DNA of 64,000 bases from Alloascoidea africana (taxonomy: Eukaryota; Ascomycota; Alloascoideomycetes; Alloascoideales; Alloascoideaceae). Location of the stretch: positions 124,001 through 188,000 of the forward strand of contig JAKTTT010000027.1 of assembly GCA_030581615.1 (NCBI GenBank), written 5' to 3'. The position numbers and the translations under genes were made by a program. The notes below the pieces were generated by a model, which saw only the letters and a program-made list of their open reading frames with translations, was not told where the DNA came from and made no database searches. Positions 19,874 through 30,729 of the stretch are shown piece by piece (within the stretch, counting starts at the first letter, position 1; each line of letters opens with the position of its first letter).

Positions 19874-22219
19874 ATGAACAAAGACCCGAACCAACTCATC
19901 TACTCCCAGAATGAATTCTTTCTAAGCCTTGGCGAGCTCCTCGAGACGGAACAAGTCTTCCGAGACGACATCAAACTCTGTTTGACTGTCCATCGCCATC
20001 TTCTCTACACAAAGGATAGATACCACCATATTCTATCAGAGTCTGACATTGAGAAGATCTTTTCAAACATTGAGGAGCTGGTCTTGATATCAACCCTCTT
20101 TCTCGGGGAGGTTGGCACTCATCTCGAAAATAACCTCGGGGACCATCTCAATCGTGACCCCCAAAGCGAGAGAGAAGACGATGACGACGAGGAACCCAAT
20201 TCGAATCTCGACGATGGCGAAGGGGAAAGCCAAGGCACCACCAGTATCATCTCGTCCCCAGCCAGAACTAATCGCTACAGCTGTATAAGCACCACGAGTA
20301 CAAGATCTCGCTGGATGCAATTGGAAAAGAGCGATCTTGGCGAGGTGTTCCCGCGTGTATTTTTAGCGTATATGGAGAAATTCGAAGTTCCATACCGCAT
20401 TTACTGCACTCATCACTCTCTACAAATAGAAACAATCAGAAAGGCAAAAGATCTAGGAGGCCCCCCAGTCCAGCAATGGCTTTCCGAGGCAAATGCAATC
20501 ATTAAAAATAGAACAAACTCATGGTCTTTGGAAACCCTACTTATCAAACCAATCCAGCGAATGCTTAAATACAACTTGTTAATTTCAAGAATGAGAGCCA
20601 ATTCAAAAGTTATTTGCTCCCATGAGTCCCAACTCTTGTTGGACCAGATTTGTGAAAGGCTAGACAAGTTTGCAAATAAAGTCAACTCGGGAATTAAAAA
20701 ACAACAACCTCGAAGAAGCGTGTCGGGCGGCCCAAATCCAATTCTGCTTGATACAAAGGGTAAGAATAGAAATAAATCCGCAAATATTGGTGGAATACTG
20801 GATCAACAGCTTGCTGAGAGTTACAACGAATACGCGGTCTTGGTCGATAGATTCAACACGAAGCACAGGGCTCTGTTAAAGATTCGGAGAACTCTAGAAT
20901 CCTCAATACCCGCATTCATATCTTCGCATGAGATTATTACAAACATTGGCGAGCTTTGGAAAGATAATTTCGATCCGTTGAATGTTAATTCCCCGTCATC
21001 CTCCACTTCTAGTAGAGAATCATCCCCACCCCAGAGCCGCCATACCAGTACAAGCTCGAGCTCAAGCGCCAGCTCCGCTTCTAGTGCCGGTTCGACTTTT
21101 AGGCCACTTTCTGGAGCTGGAGCTGGAGCTGGAGCTGGATCGGGATCGGGATCAAGCGGCGATGCCCATCCCAAGCTCGGAATGCCTTTTACAATGATGG
21201 GCTTCAAGTCCCGACCAAACTCAACTGCGCTCCCCACAGAGTTTTCTCCTCTTACTAGCGTTTCCAACTTTTCCACCGTTTACTCCTCAGGAATTGGAGC
21301 ATCTGTTTTATCATCACCCAGTTCGTTGGCGTCTACTACCTTCACGTGTCCCACGAATCTATCTTCAGCGTCAACTCTATCGTCTCGTCCTGGCTCTGTT
21401 AGTAGGGACCCTGATGAGCAAGAGGCGGAGGATGAGGATGAGGATCAGGAACGGAATGAGGAGCACCAAAACAATACGAATATTGAAACCCCAACAACGC
21501 CAGAAGTGGGTGAATCTGAAGGTCATCAAGGACAAGTCGAAAATGGAAACTGTAAAGCAGCAGCAGCAGCAGGTCTTGGAATCTCAAATGTCCCCAATAA
21601 TCATACTAATAATACTAATGAGCAACCATTACCTCCATTTCTCAACGGATCCTGGGCAAACGAGTATTTTTTAAGAGTAAATCCAAACTCAACACAAAAG
21701 AGCATAAACATGCTGATCGAGTTGCTCGATACAAACGTCTTTCAACCTCTAAACACAGCAATTGATCTCATGGAGAATCCCAAAAGGCTGATATCAAAAC
21801 ACGCAAAATATCACGAGTCCTACGTTAGCTATGTTAAATCCAAGGGCTATTCCACCATCTCTTCTTCTTCCTCCTCCTCTTCCTCACCTTCATCTCTTTC
21901 TCCAAGTGTAAGAAAGGCTGCAAAATTGGCAAAAGAGTACATGCATATAGAGAACAAACTTAAAAGCCAACTTCCGCGCCTTATGAATTACCTTGACGTC
22001 TTGGTCCCCAACTTACTAATGGTCTATGTTAACGTTCAAAGTAGCTGGCTCCTGATGTATGCAGGTAAAATGCCCATTTATTCAAAGGGTTTAAAATCCC
22101 ATTTGTCAAAGGACCCAGAAGCTATTGTGGACGAGTATAACCGACATAAAGAGTACTTGAAACCGGAAAAATCTAGCTTGGGTTCCTATTGCAGAAAGCT
22201 ATTTGGATGTGGATTATAG
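19874..22219 (+). CDS. RhoGEF (DH) plus BAR protein, Gef1/Tuba type
   Basis: This 781-residue protein probably activates a Rho GTPase, most likely Cdc42, at sites of polarity or septation, as S. pombe Gef1 does. The DH domain starts near residue 14 (LGELLETEQVFRDDIKLC) and ends with LIKPIQRMLKYNLLISRM (about residues 223-242). An acidic/Ser insert sits inside it at about 95-155. A BAR-like coiled region begins near 315 (NEYAVLVDRFNTKHRALLK) and resumes after a low-complexity Ser/Glu/Asn insert of about 220 residues, with NTAIDLMENPKRLISKH and LPRLMNYLDVLVPNLLMVY near the end. No PH or SH3 domain is seen. A CTT microsatellite follows directly downstream. Confidence 0.85.
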   Translation: MNKDPNQLIYSQNEFFLSLGELLETEQVFRDDIKLCLTVHRHLLYTKDRYHHILSESDIEKIFSNIEELVLISTLFLGEVGTHLENNLGDHLNRDPQSEREDDDDEEPNSNLDDGEGESQGTTSIISSPARTNRYSCISTTSTRSRWMQLEKSDLGEVFPRVFLAYMEKFEVPYRIYCTHHSLQIETIRKAKDLGGPPVQQWLSEANAIIKNRTNSWSLETLLIKPIQRMLKYNLLISRMRANSKVICSHESQLLLDQICERLDKFANKVNSGIKKQQPRRSVSGGPNPILLDTKGKNRNKSANIGGILDQQLAESYNEYAVLVDRFNTKHRALLKIRRTLESSIPAFISSHEIITNIGELWKDNFDPLNVNSPSSSTSSRESSPPQSRHTSTSSSSSASSASSAGSTFRPLSGAGAGAGAGSGSGSSGDAHPKLGMPFTMMGFKSRPNSTALPTEFSPLTSVSNFSTVYSSGIGASVLSSPSSLASTTFTCPTNLSSASTLSSRPGSVSRDPDEQEAEDEDEDQERNEEHQNNTNIETPTTPEVGESEGHQGQVENGNCKAAAAAGLGISNVPNNHTNNTNEQPLPPFLNGSWANEYFLRVNPNSTQKSINMLIELLDTNVFQPLNTAIDLMENPKRLISKHAKYHESYVSYVKSKGYSTISSSSSSSSSPSSLSPSVRKAAKLAKEYMHIENKLKSQLPRLMNYLDVLVPNLLMVYVNVQSSWLLMYAGKMPIYSKGLKSHLSKDPEAIVDEYNRHKEYLKPEKSSLGSYCRKLFGCGL

Positions 22220-22861
22220 ACCCTTCTTCTTCTTCTTCTTCTTCTTCTTCTTCTTCTTCTTCTTCTTCTTCTTTGTTACCTCTTTCTGTTGGCCTTATAA
22301 ATATTGGTTATTGTAACTAGCGATTATGAAACCACAGCATTTTCATGGTGTGTATCTTTTTTTTCCCCCCCTACCCTTGTTTATTTATTTCATGCCTTCT
22401 TTTTTGTGTTCTTGCAAAAATGTCTTGTTTTGATTTCCTATTCTATCTTCATAATGTGTTTTCTATTTGGAAGTAATTCTGGTTCTGAATTTTTCTTTTG
22501 CTATGATCAATTTTCTTGGTTTGCTTTTTGGTAATAACTCCATTCAAATGGTAGGAATAAAACACCTTTTGTAAAAAACAAAAAGTTGTTTCAATTCAAA
22601 AAGAAAACAATAATGTCCAAAAAAAGAAAAAATCTGAGAGAGATCCGGGTAACCCCTCTGTATAATTAGATCCCTTTCTCTAAAAGGTCACGTTTAGTGT
22701 GAATAGCATATTTAGTTTTAGTCCTGATCATCTCCTGGACTAGGTAGCGATTTCTTTTTTTGTTTTTACTTCAACTACTTGCTAATTACACCCCATTCCC
22801 ATTCCCTTTGCCTTTGATTTTCTTTTCTTTTGTTTGCGCCTATGTCGCTGCTCCATAAATC
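22220..22861. other. intergenic, 3' of the GEF and promoter of the Munc13-like gene
   Basis: The region contains the CTT microsatellite and T-rich sequence. Both flanking genes run on the plus strand and nothing else coding is seen. Confidence 0.65.
22227..22273. repeat. CTT microsatellite
   Basis: About 15 CTT units start 8 bp after the stop codon of the DH-BAR gene. Confidence 0.9.
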
Positions 22862-25800
22862 ATGGCTAATCATAAACCACAGCTCTCCTTATACAGCTCT
22901 AATTCCATCTCGTCAGTCAAATCGACCGCTTTCACCCAGAGGTACTCTGAGGTGAACGAAAAAGATCTATACCAGTACCTGTTACGAATTTGTATTCTTT
23001 CATACATAATCGAGCCTAGATTTAAAGTCCCCATAAAACCATCTGATGCCAATGGCGGGAACTCTTCAACCTCTTTAACTTCAAGTCCTCAGGCAACAAC
23101 ACCTTCAAGGAGCAAGTCACCGATAAAGAGCCATGGACATCACAGATCGAGGAGTATAGATTTTCTGGTAGGAGGTTCTAGCGCTCCAACCAGCGACAAG
23201 CTTCCCAAGGATATCATCAATGTGCTAATTACACGGCTAAACAAGGTCATGCTAAACCAGGATAAAGCTATAACAGATCCAGTGACGCGGCGTAGCTTCT
23301 TGTTTTTCTACAACGAGCTACTCAACAGTGAAACCCAACGTAAGGTAATCGAGTCCCGGCAGGCTGAACAGCTCGTTGTCATTTTCATTAGCTGTGCCAC
23401 GAAAGAGCTGGCAAAGTCAACTGAGGAGATTCCAAACAAGTCGAGTCTCGTACACAGCCAAGCCGCAGACTTTGTGCGATTTCTGACCGATGTCTTGAGT
23501 GCTGAGTACGAGAAACGTGATTCCCTAATTCTGAAACTTAGACAATATGAACAGAGCCTTCGGATGAAGAGTAAAGACAATGCTGGCACTGGGTTTTCAA
23601 ATACACTTGGCCTTTCGCCGGTTCCAACCCGGTCATCTTTCATATCACTATCGAATTCGAGTCTGACTGCTATTTCTACCTCACCGCTTAAATACCCAAC
23701 ACCTTCTTTCAAAGTCGAGGATATGAAATTGACACAAACGCTGGGCAAAATTTTCAACAAGCCATTGGAAACTTTACAAAAAGATGTCAATTTGGTCAAA
23801 TCGTTTGCAACGATAGAGAAAACTGAATCAGATATAAAACTGCTTTTAGAAGACTTGAGAGCGGACAGTGCAGACCTATTATGGATTGCTCCAGATTTCC
23901 AATCAGATGAAGATTATCAAAATTGGAAAGTTAGGGAGGAAGAGAACTTGTTAGCACTTTTGGAGAAATTACAGCAGAATCCACAGTCTAACTCTAAAAA
24001 ATTCTCCAAAGTTAATCAACCAGGGGCAGATGAATCCTTTTTCTATCTTCCTGATAAACCCAGAGATTACTATTACAGTCTTCTTGTGAAAGTGCTCAAA
24101 GAGGATCTTACCAATGCAGACAATTCTGAATGCAAAACTGCAGGAGGTATTCTCTTGACCAAATCATATTCAGATCTGACAAATGAGTGTGCAAAGTACT
24201 GGCGTATAGACCACGTCACAAGAGCCATGTTGCTCATTTGCGCGGCAGAAAAGACCGTATTAAAGACAGAGAATAGAGAGACAATTGATACACAACGTTT
24301 GGTCGATGTGTTCAACATTACACAACGCATAGTCCTGGGTAAGGGGAAACTATCTTGGGATTACACAACCTGGACGAACGAATGCGTCCAGATCTACGGC
24401 GAGTTTTTGATCCGGTCGTATGCCCAGGTTCTGGAAGCAATCCGCCGCTGTTTATCGGACATATTTGGGGATGTGAAACCCAAGTTCAAACCGTTCTTAG
24501 AGGTTCTTGGTGGCTACATAGAGGCAGATCCGATGTTTGAAGCAGTTGGACCCCAGCTGAATAAGAAAAAGCACATGAGAAGGTTACAGAAAACCTTGTT
24601 AAAAGCTGCTGCGAAGAATTACGATGTACTCCTAGATTCCATTCCTAGAGACGACACCATAAACGCAACCCACATCTTGGACATGGGCGACGCCATAATT
24701 AAAAAAGGCCAGAACCTCCAGAAAAGATATCCAATGCCACTTTTGGGAGAAATTTACATCGCACAAACCGTGGTAGAATGTCACACCACATTGTTTGCAA
24801 AAGATGCACATGCAATGCTTAAGTTTTTACAAAGCAACCTGACGGCAAAGGGAGACTCACTGACCGTTGACGAGGCCATCCATCTTTATAAGTCACTTGC
24901 AGAAATACGAAGTCTACATAACCAGGTTGTGAACCCTTCAAAATTCTCATTAAACCTCGAGAATTTTTTTGCCCATTACTTGTACTCATGGGCAAACAAA
25001 TCTTGTGAGAAGACTCAGAGTATAGTCGAACAGTGTATCGAGAAGGACACATTTGAACCCCTTGATAAGGATAATGGTACTCTGTATAGCTCTTCAGTGC
25101 TGGATATGTTCACCGGTTTCAGAGAAACTATAAACATTGTTAAAAACCTGGAATGGGAGGACGAGTACCAAAAAGCAAAGTTTTATACTGTTGTTTTCAA
25201 AGGAGTTTCAAATGCCCTTGGGACATATGCCTCGACGTTGATGGATAGAGTTGGCGCTGGTTTGGGTGAGAATGATGGACCAAAAGTTAATAATAAAGAG
25301 GTATATGGGTCACGAAGGGAAAAGTGGATCGCAGGTGTGAAGAATGTGATAAATGGGAAAGAAAAACCGGTCCCAGAACCCTTCCAGTTTACCACGGGGA
25401 CCTGTGTTATGTTAAATGATATTTCACACACCCTTGAACAGCTGGATCAGTTGGAAGAAAATTTGAACCCTTCACAGCTTTCTGCTATTATTGATAAGCA
25501 CGAGAGAGGCATGCATCCAAGGACAAGCTTCATCTTTAATGTTTGTGTTGTACGAGCTGAGAACTTAAAGTCCTGTGATATGAATGGACTAAGCGATCCC
25601 TATATCAGTCTCATCGATACAAGCACATCGAAACAAATTGGCAAGACTTTGACTGTTTACGAGGATTTGAACCCGTATTGGGGGGAAACCTTTGAGGTTA
25701 TGTGTAAGAGGCCAATTGCGCTGACTGCAACTGTCTGGGATGAGAATTCCCTTGGTAGCCATGACATCTGTGGACGCACTCTTATTAGGCTTGATCCTGC

Positions 25801-27013
25801 CCACTTTAAAGACGATGTTGCAAAAGACATTTGGCTGGATCTTGATACACAGGGAAGAATTTTGCTCAGCATAACCATGGAAAGCGAAAAAGAGGATATC
25901 CAGTTTTATTTTGGAAAGTCGTTTCGAAGTTTAATGCGTACAGAGGACAGGATGATCGTGGCTATGGTGAACAAGTTTACAACTTTCATCCAGTACACGC
26001 TTTCCGTTGATGTGTTAAAGATGCTATCAGGAGGCAATACCCGGTCTAATATGGAGAAGGTTTCAAACTGGTTCAGCAGTCACAGGTTTGCTCCCTCTTC
26101 AGGAGCACTCCAGCCAGGTGGTGGTGGTGGTGGTGGCGGTACAAGCGATAGCAATGGTAATCGGCCTGGTGGGAATGGAAGACCTAGTATTCGGGAAATG
26201 AAGGATGCAATCGTCCCATTATACGACTATCTAAATGCAAACTTTGCTATCTTGGCCGGTATCCTGACAAATCAGTTGCTACACAAGGTGATGACTAAAG
26301 CCTGGGACATTGTTTTAAACGCAGTTGATTCACTATTACTTCCGCCATTGGTGAAGAAGAGAACGGGTCAAAAACCGCTGTCCTCATTAGAATGCGAAAT
26401 TGTGTTTGTGTGGTTGAGATCTCTGTGCACGGATTTCTTTTACAACAACGGCGAGGGTCCACCTTTAGAAACACTTCAGAATAGCAAATACCAGGAGTTG
26501 ATGTTGATCCCCGTTTACTACGATAATTCAACTAAAGAGTTAAAGCAAGAGATAGATCAGCTAGCGCCGCAGATGATGAAGGCTATGAATGAGAAAAAGT
26601 ACTTTTCAATGGACCAGATGATTAGGCGAAGGGGCACTGTGATGGGACATCGAAATCGAAAGGTCATTGCCAAGACAGATAAAGAAATTGATGAAGCTCG
26701 CAGGCGGATGCCACACGAGGACGACATCATCTTGAGAATTTTGCTTCTTCGGGGTGAGTACGAGTTTGTCTTTAGAAGGCTTAACCAGCGGGAAAAAATA
26801 TCAAGGAGCATTGCCACGCAAAAGCTTGCAAGAATGGCTGCTGATGGAACCTTTCGCCAAGGAGTATTGACATTTGAACAAGGGGGATCACCTTCTTCAT
26901 CATTGGAAGCGGGAAATTGGAACAGAAATGGAAATAGAAATAGTGGTAGTGGATACAATTCTCCTCCGCCGCTTCCGTCTTTGCCATACCAGTATCGGCA
27001 AAAGTCATCTTGA
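22862..27013 (+). CDS. Munc13-like C2/MHD protein (Ync13/Git1 class)
   Basis: This 1383-residue protein matches the fungal UNC-13/Munc13-like group, in which S. pombe Ync13 works in exocytosis and septum integrity at the division site. An N-terminal Ser-rich part is followed by a long helical MUN-type region; its MHD1-like part ends near residue 860 (NDISHTLEQLDQLEENL). A C2 domain begins near 886 (FNVCVVRAENLKSCDMNGLSDPY) and includes the loop residues DMNGLSDPY and WDENSLGSHD, compatible with calcium or phospholipid binding. A Gly-rich linker precedes an MHD2-like helix bundle at about 1120-1240 (LYDYLNANFAILAGILTNQL). The gene has no introns. The S. cerevisiae genome lacks an obvious equivalent. 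Confidence 0.85.
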   Translation: MANHKPQLSLYSSNSISSVKSTAFTQRYSEVNEKDLYQYLLRICILSYIIEPRFKVPIKPSDANGGNSSTSLTSSPQATTPSRSKSPIKSHGHHRSRSIDFLVGGSSAPTSDKLPKDIINVLITRLNKVMLNQDKAITDPVTRRSFLFFYNELLNSETQRKVIESRQAEQLVVIFISCATKELAKSTEEIPNKSSLVHSQAADFVRFLTDVLSAEYEKRDSLILKLRQYEQSLRMKSKDNAGTGFSNTLGLSPVPTRSSFISLSNSSLTAISTSPLKYPTPSFKVEDMKLTQTLGKIFNKPLETLQKDVNLVKSFATIEKTESDIKLLLEDLRADSADLLWIAPDFQSDEDYQNWKVREEENLLALLEKLQQNPQSNSKKFSKVNQPGADESFFYLPDKPRDYYYSLLVKVLKEDLTNADNSECKTAGGILLTKSYSDLTNECAKYWRIDHVTRAMLLICAAEKTVLKTENRETIDTQRLVDVFNITQRIVLGKGKLSWDYTTWTNECVQIYGEFLIRSYAQVLEAIRRCLSDIFGDVKPKFKPFLEVLGGYIEADPMFEAVGPQLNKKKHMRRLQKTLLKAAAKNYDVLLDSIPRDDTINATHILDMGDAIIKKGQNLQKRYPMPLLGEIYIAQTVVECHTTLFAKDAHAMLKFLQSNLTAKGDSLTVDEAIHLYKSLAEIRSLHNQVVNPSKFSLNLENFFAHYLYSWANKSCEKTQSIVEQCIEKDTFEPLDKDNGTLYSSSVLDMFTGFRETINIVKNLEWEDEYQKAKFYTVVFKGVSNALGTYASTLMDRVGAGLGENDGPKVNNKEVYGSRREKWIAGVKNVINGKEKPVPEPFQFTTGTCVMLNDISHTLEQLDQLEENLNPSQLSAIIDKHERGMHPRTSFIFNVCVVRAENLKSCDMNGLSDPYISLIDTSTSKQIGKTLTVYEDLNPYWGETFEVMCKRPIALTATVWDENSLGSHDICGRTLIRLDPAHFKDDVAKDIWLDLDTQGRILLSITMESEKEDIQFYFGKSFRSLMRTEDRMIVAMVNKFTTFIQYTLSVDVLKMLSGGNTRSNMEKVSNWFSSHRFAPSSGALQPGGGGGGGGTSDSNGNRPGGNGRPSIREMKDAIVPLYDYLNANFAILAGILTNQLLHKVMTKAWDIVLNAVDSLLLPPLVKKRTGQKPLSSLECEIVFVWLRSLCTDFFYNNGEGPPLETLQNSKYQELMLIPVYYDNSTKELKQEIDQLAPQMMKAMNEKKYFSMDQMIRRRGTVMGHRNRKVIAKTDKEIDEARRRMPHEDDIILRILLLRGEYEFVFRRLNQREKISRSIATQKLARMAADGTFRQGVLTFEQGGSPSSSLEAGNWNRNGNRNSGSGYNSPPPLPSLPYQYRQKSS

Positions 27014-27623
27014 TTTTGAATTATTGTAGGATGGAGTTTCAAGTCGTACAACGTCATTTGATTTTTTTTCACTCTTTTGACCATAGTTGGTTAAATCAGG
27101 TTTTTGTTCTCGTTCTCGTTCTCGTTCTTGTTTTTTTTTATTGGAATAGAAAAAGGCAACGGTATATAGTCAAACATTGAGCATAGACAAGTAAAGTATA
27201 TGCTGTATATGAGTCGAATGGTTACAAGAAAAAACTATAGAATGTTTTCTATTAATAACAAATATTGTTGTTTTACAAAGCTATGGCATGTTGGCTTATT
27301 CAAATAACGAGAAACAAAGGTTTTACTAGATGCTAGGTTGAGAAACTTTGCAGATGCCTAGCAAATTTGGATCCAGCACTGCTAAGTATTTAGGGTTCGG
27401 AATTAACAAACACAGACATGGCAAGGGCTGGAGAAGTAGACAGAACAGAAAACAAAACAACAAATCATGGGAAAGATGAATTGACCAGAATAGGTCAAGT
27501 TTGAAGAAAAACAAGTGTATAACTCTGTAATTGTGGGAGTAGATACTTTTCTCTTCTCCCATTAACGGAATTTCAAAATCAAATTAAGCGCCGAACCCTT
27601 TTTTCTCTTTTAATTTCTTCAAA
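27014..27623. other. intergenic, no gene seen
   Basis: This is the 3' flank of the Munc13-like gene. It has a CTCGTT repeat near 27108-27127 and otherwise AT-rich sequence. A search for exons that could lead into the frame at 27.7 kb found nothing convincing. Confidence 0.55.
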
Positions 27624-28164
27624 ATGGATTGTTTTCTGATTGGTTTTGTCTATTTTAAGCGTAGGAATAACGAAATGAAAGAATTTTTTGTATTTTTGTT
27701 TAGCGCCAAATCCTCAAAAGAACTCAGAGCCAGGAACTCAGCATTTTCAGGTCAAGTACATTTACATGACTATTGGTTCCAACGAACACTGGTGTGAATT
27801 TGCTGTTCTTGCAGAAGACGCTTCTCCAATGATGAAATGCGTTCGAGAAAGAGTCGGGCGTTTGCTGCTTCTTTTCCAATTGAAAGAACAAAAAAACGGA
27901 ACAGTCCCTCGGAAGCTAAAGGCAAAAATGGACTCGGCGCTTGTTTTGATCGGGAAATCAGTGAATGGGAGAAGAGAAAAGCATTTTATTCCACATTTGC
28001 ATAAGGTAATATACTTTCTTCTTCTCATTTAGCCTCTTTTGGGAAATTGATCTTTTAATGGAGCCTTCATTCTAACTAGATATCAACTAAGCCTACCTCG
28101 CAAACTTTCTTTGGTCTGAGTATCAATACAGTAAGGCCCAGGTATCACCAATGACATAAACGTT
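27624..28164 (+). other. orphan coding-like stretch, possibly spliced
   Basis: An open frame of about 107 codons runs from about 27705 to 28004. It is followed by a GTAATA donor, and after a TTCTAACTAG acceptor the frame continues about 24 codons (ISTKPTSQTFFGLSINTVRP) to a stop near 28162. Its composition looks coding (HWCEFAVLAEDASPMMK, CVRERVGRLLLLFQ). An ATG at 27624 could be a first exon if TTTGTTTAG at about 27694-27702 is an acceptor. The middle faintly recalls the C-terminal half of the HORMA protein Atg101 (Trp, then RERVG, then PHLHKIS), but the N-terminal half is absent. It may be a relic, a fast-evolving gene or chance. Confidence 0.25.
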
Positions 28165-29213
28165 TTAGTAGCACTGGTAGTTTGAAACGTTGTAGGCAAT
28201 GATGATTCTGGTATACTTTTAAGCTCAGAGAAACAGATCAAGTGGGCTCAACAACGTGAAAAGGGGGTTAAATGCGCCTTATTTACCACTTGTATGTTCA
28301 TGAAGCTGTACTGCATTTCTCTCTAGATATAACGTTACAGGGTGCTTCGAAAAACCAGTAGTTTGATGATCCAAACCAAATGATGTTTGTCTTAACCGTC
28401 TTCAAAAGAATTACCTCAACTAAAATTATGTTTCCCGAGAAAAGTCTCTGTACGGCGGCACTCTATTTTACTCTAAATAATGAACATAGAGGAAGTTTGG
28501 ACCCCGTAAACTATTTCCTTTGTTGCAATTTGAATTATGCTAATTGTTTTGCACATTCGAAGATGATAATCACCGCTTTTTTTACTACTAAACCGCTTCA
28601 TCCACTGAAAATGCATGTAAAGATTCGATCAAATGTGAAAAGCTTAAACATTTTCGTTGCATACATAGGATGCTTAGACAACACCAAATCAAAATAATAT
28701 ATCGCAATTGATACAATGAAGTCTGTCATCTGTTGGGAATTTTGTGTCTTTAGGCGTACTAAAATGTAGCTTTACATGATACAGACGTAAGATCGTTAGA
28801 GCCTTTCCGCCTTTTGAATGCTTAGCTCCCCAGATTCAACACACAATGAGCCGATTAGCCATCTTTAATTCGTTAATGAAAGCCTTATAATTGTGGCTTA
28901 AAGGTTTTTGCACTTGTAAATTCACTGTAGGGTAAAATTTTCCAAAAAAATGCTGGTTCTTCAGACATTTCGGAGGGCTAATGCCTCTGGAATTGTCAAA
29001 CTTGAAGTTTCGTTAAAATTATTGATGGCTCATCTTTAAACTAAATGAACGATTTTTCCCTTTTCTGAAAGGCAATTGAATCTATAAATTAAGAGATTAA
29101 TCCGCTAAAGTAATACCTTTTTCCTTATCGATATCAGAATATCTATATCTCTGCCTTTCAATTCAAACATCTTTTTTACAAACCCTCAAACTATCTACTT
29201 CAACTGTCCAAAA
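28165..29213. other. intergenic / promoter of the repeat protein
   Basis: AT-rich sequence with an unrecognised frame around 28380-28697 that has no motif. A TATAAAT element at 29083-29089 is the likely TATA box of the downstream repeat gene, 125 bp before its ATG. Confidence 0.5.
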
Positions 29214-29786
29214 ATGCTCTTCAACAACGTTGCTGGTTCAACCTTGATCATGGCTGCTGCTGCCCTGGCTTCTACACTATCCACATCATATGTGTCTTCT
29301 GTTGAGGTTAGTCAAGCACTAATTGGATCGGAAGTTCCTCCTTCTGGTTCTTTCAATGGACCCCCACCATCTGGATCTGGATTCCCTGACATTCCTCCTC
29401 CATCTGGCTCTTTCAGCGGTCCTCCACCTTCTGGATCAGGATTCCTTGATTTCCCACATCCATCTGGCTCTTTCAGTGGAGTTCCTCCATCGGGATCGGG
29501 ATTCCAACACTTTCCACCACCCTCTGGTTCCTTCAGCGGACCAATTCCTTCAGGCTCTGGATTTCCACATTTCCACCCCCATCCATCAGGATCTTTCAGT
29601 GGACCCCCACCATCTGGTTCAGGTTTCGCCGACTTCCCTCCCCCTTCTGGTTCTTTCAGTGGAGTTCCTCCATCTGGATCTGGATTCCTTGATTTCCCTC
29701 CTCCATCTGGCTCTCTCAGTGGGCCAATTCCTTCTGGACCTATTCCCACTGGATCTGCTATTGCCTCGGCATCTGTCTCTGCCTAA
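29214..29786 (+). CDS. secreted protein of seven 20-residue PPSGSF repeats
   Basis: This 190-residue protein has a hydrophobic N-terminus consistent with a signal peptide (LIMAAAALASTLST). About seven tandem 20-residue units follow, of the form PPPSGSFSGPPPSGSGFxDF. They alternate PPPSGSG, VPPSGSG and PIPSGSG spacers in an ordered pattern, and the sequence ends PTGSAIASASVSA. The family is not recognised. The design suggests an extracellular or wall-associated low-complexity protein; no GPI tail or cysteine is seen. Repeats are conserved in protein but differ at third codon positions, which argues for selection on the peptide. A TATA element and an A/C-rich leader precede the ATG. Confidence 0.7.
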   Translation: MLFNNVAGSTLIMAAAALASTLSTSYVSSVEVSQALIGSEVPPSGSFNGPPPSGSGFPDIPPPSGSFSGPPPSGSGFLDFPHPSGSFSGVPPSGSGFQHFPPPSGSFSGPIPSGSGFPHFHPHPSGSFSGPPPSGSGFADFPPPSGSFSGVPPSGSGFLDFPPPSGSLSGPIPSGPIPTGSAIASASVSA

Positions 29787-30729
29787 ATGAACATTTTTTT
29801 TGTTGGGCAGTCAAGCAGGTAAAAGTTTCAAAAAGAGTATGATACTTTTACCACATTCTCACTAAATGTTTTTCAACTTACCAATTGGACAAACTCCAAA
29901 ACCTCTCATCAATAAAATAAAAAATTGATATTTAGAATTTAAATACGTATACAATGTTTTGGAAATGTTTTAATATAAGGTAAGGTTTATTGAAACTCCT
30001 AAAAGTTTTGTTGCATTAGTTGTCTTGAGGTGGTGGTCTTTCCTCTTTCTGTTTTTTTAAACAAATATCATCAAACTTTTGTAATCTTACAAAAAGTGAA
30101 TATTTAATGAGAAAACTGAAGTGTCGGTGGTCATTCCAAAAGAAACCGTACTGATTTAGTTATTTGAGACACTATATTGAAGGTGCAAAAAATATAACAA
30201 ACACATGAAGAACGATTTATGCAAGGTTAGATACATGGTCCATAATTAAGGACTTTTTTTTATTTTTTTCGCGCAGCATACTGACATACTACACATCATC
30301 AATAAAACACAATTGGCTGCGTCATACGTTTGTTTTAAGATTACCAGCTAATGAAAATAGAAAAAAAGGGGGAGGTCATTTCTTGAATCCCCGATAAGAA
30401 AGAGTCGGGCATTGCAAAAGTCGAATGATGATACTCCAAATCTGCATACATTTAAAGTTTTGACACATTCATAAATCATCATCATCAGAATTAAACTTGA
30501 TAAATAACGCAAAGGACAAAAAAAGAGAAAGAACGAATCTAACAAATTTCTTATGAGTAGCTTAAAAAAAAAATTAACGAACTGACTAGTTAATCACTCC
30601 TAAAGTTTACTTATACAATGATGCCAAAAAAGAGAGCAAAAAGCTCCAAAATAAAAAAAAATAGTAAGGAAATTTGATATAAAAAATGCAAAATTTGGCA
30701 AACCATACACATCACATAAATTGTAAAAT
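29787..30729. other. convergent 3' region
   Basis: AT-rich sequence between the repeat protein (+) and PPN1 (-), with poly-T and poly-A tracts and no recognisable gene. Confidence 0.65.

Noticed and set aside
28380-28697. Frame of about 105 codons
   Set aside because: No motif, AT-rich composition like the surrounding intergenic DNA, no promoter or splice evidence.
29312-29790. Gly/Pro-rich and Leu/His-rich frames over the PPSGSF gene
   Set aside because: Artefacts of the 60-nt coding repeat; only the frame from 29214 has a signal peptide.
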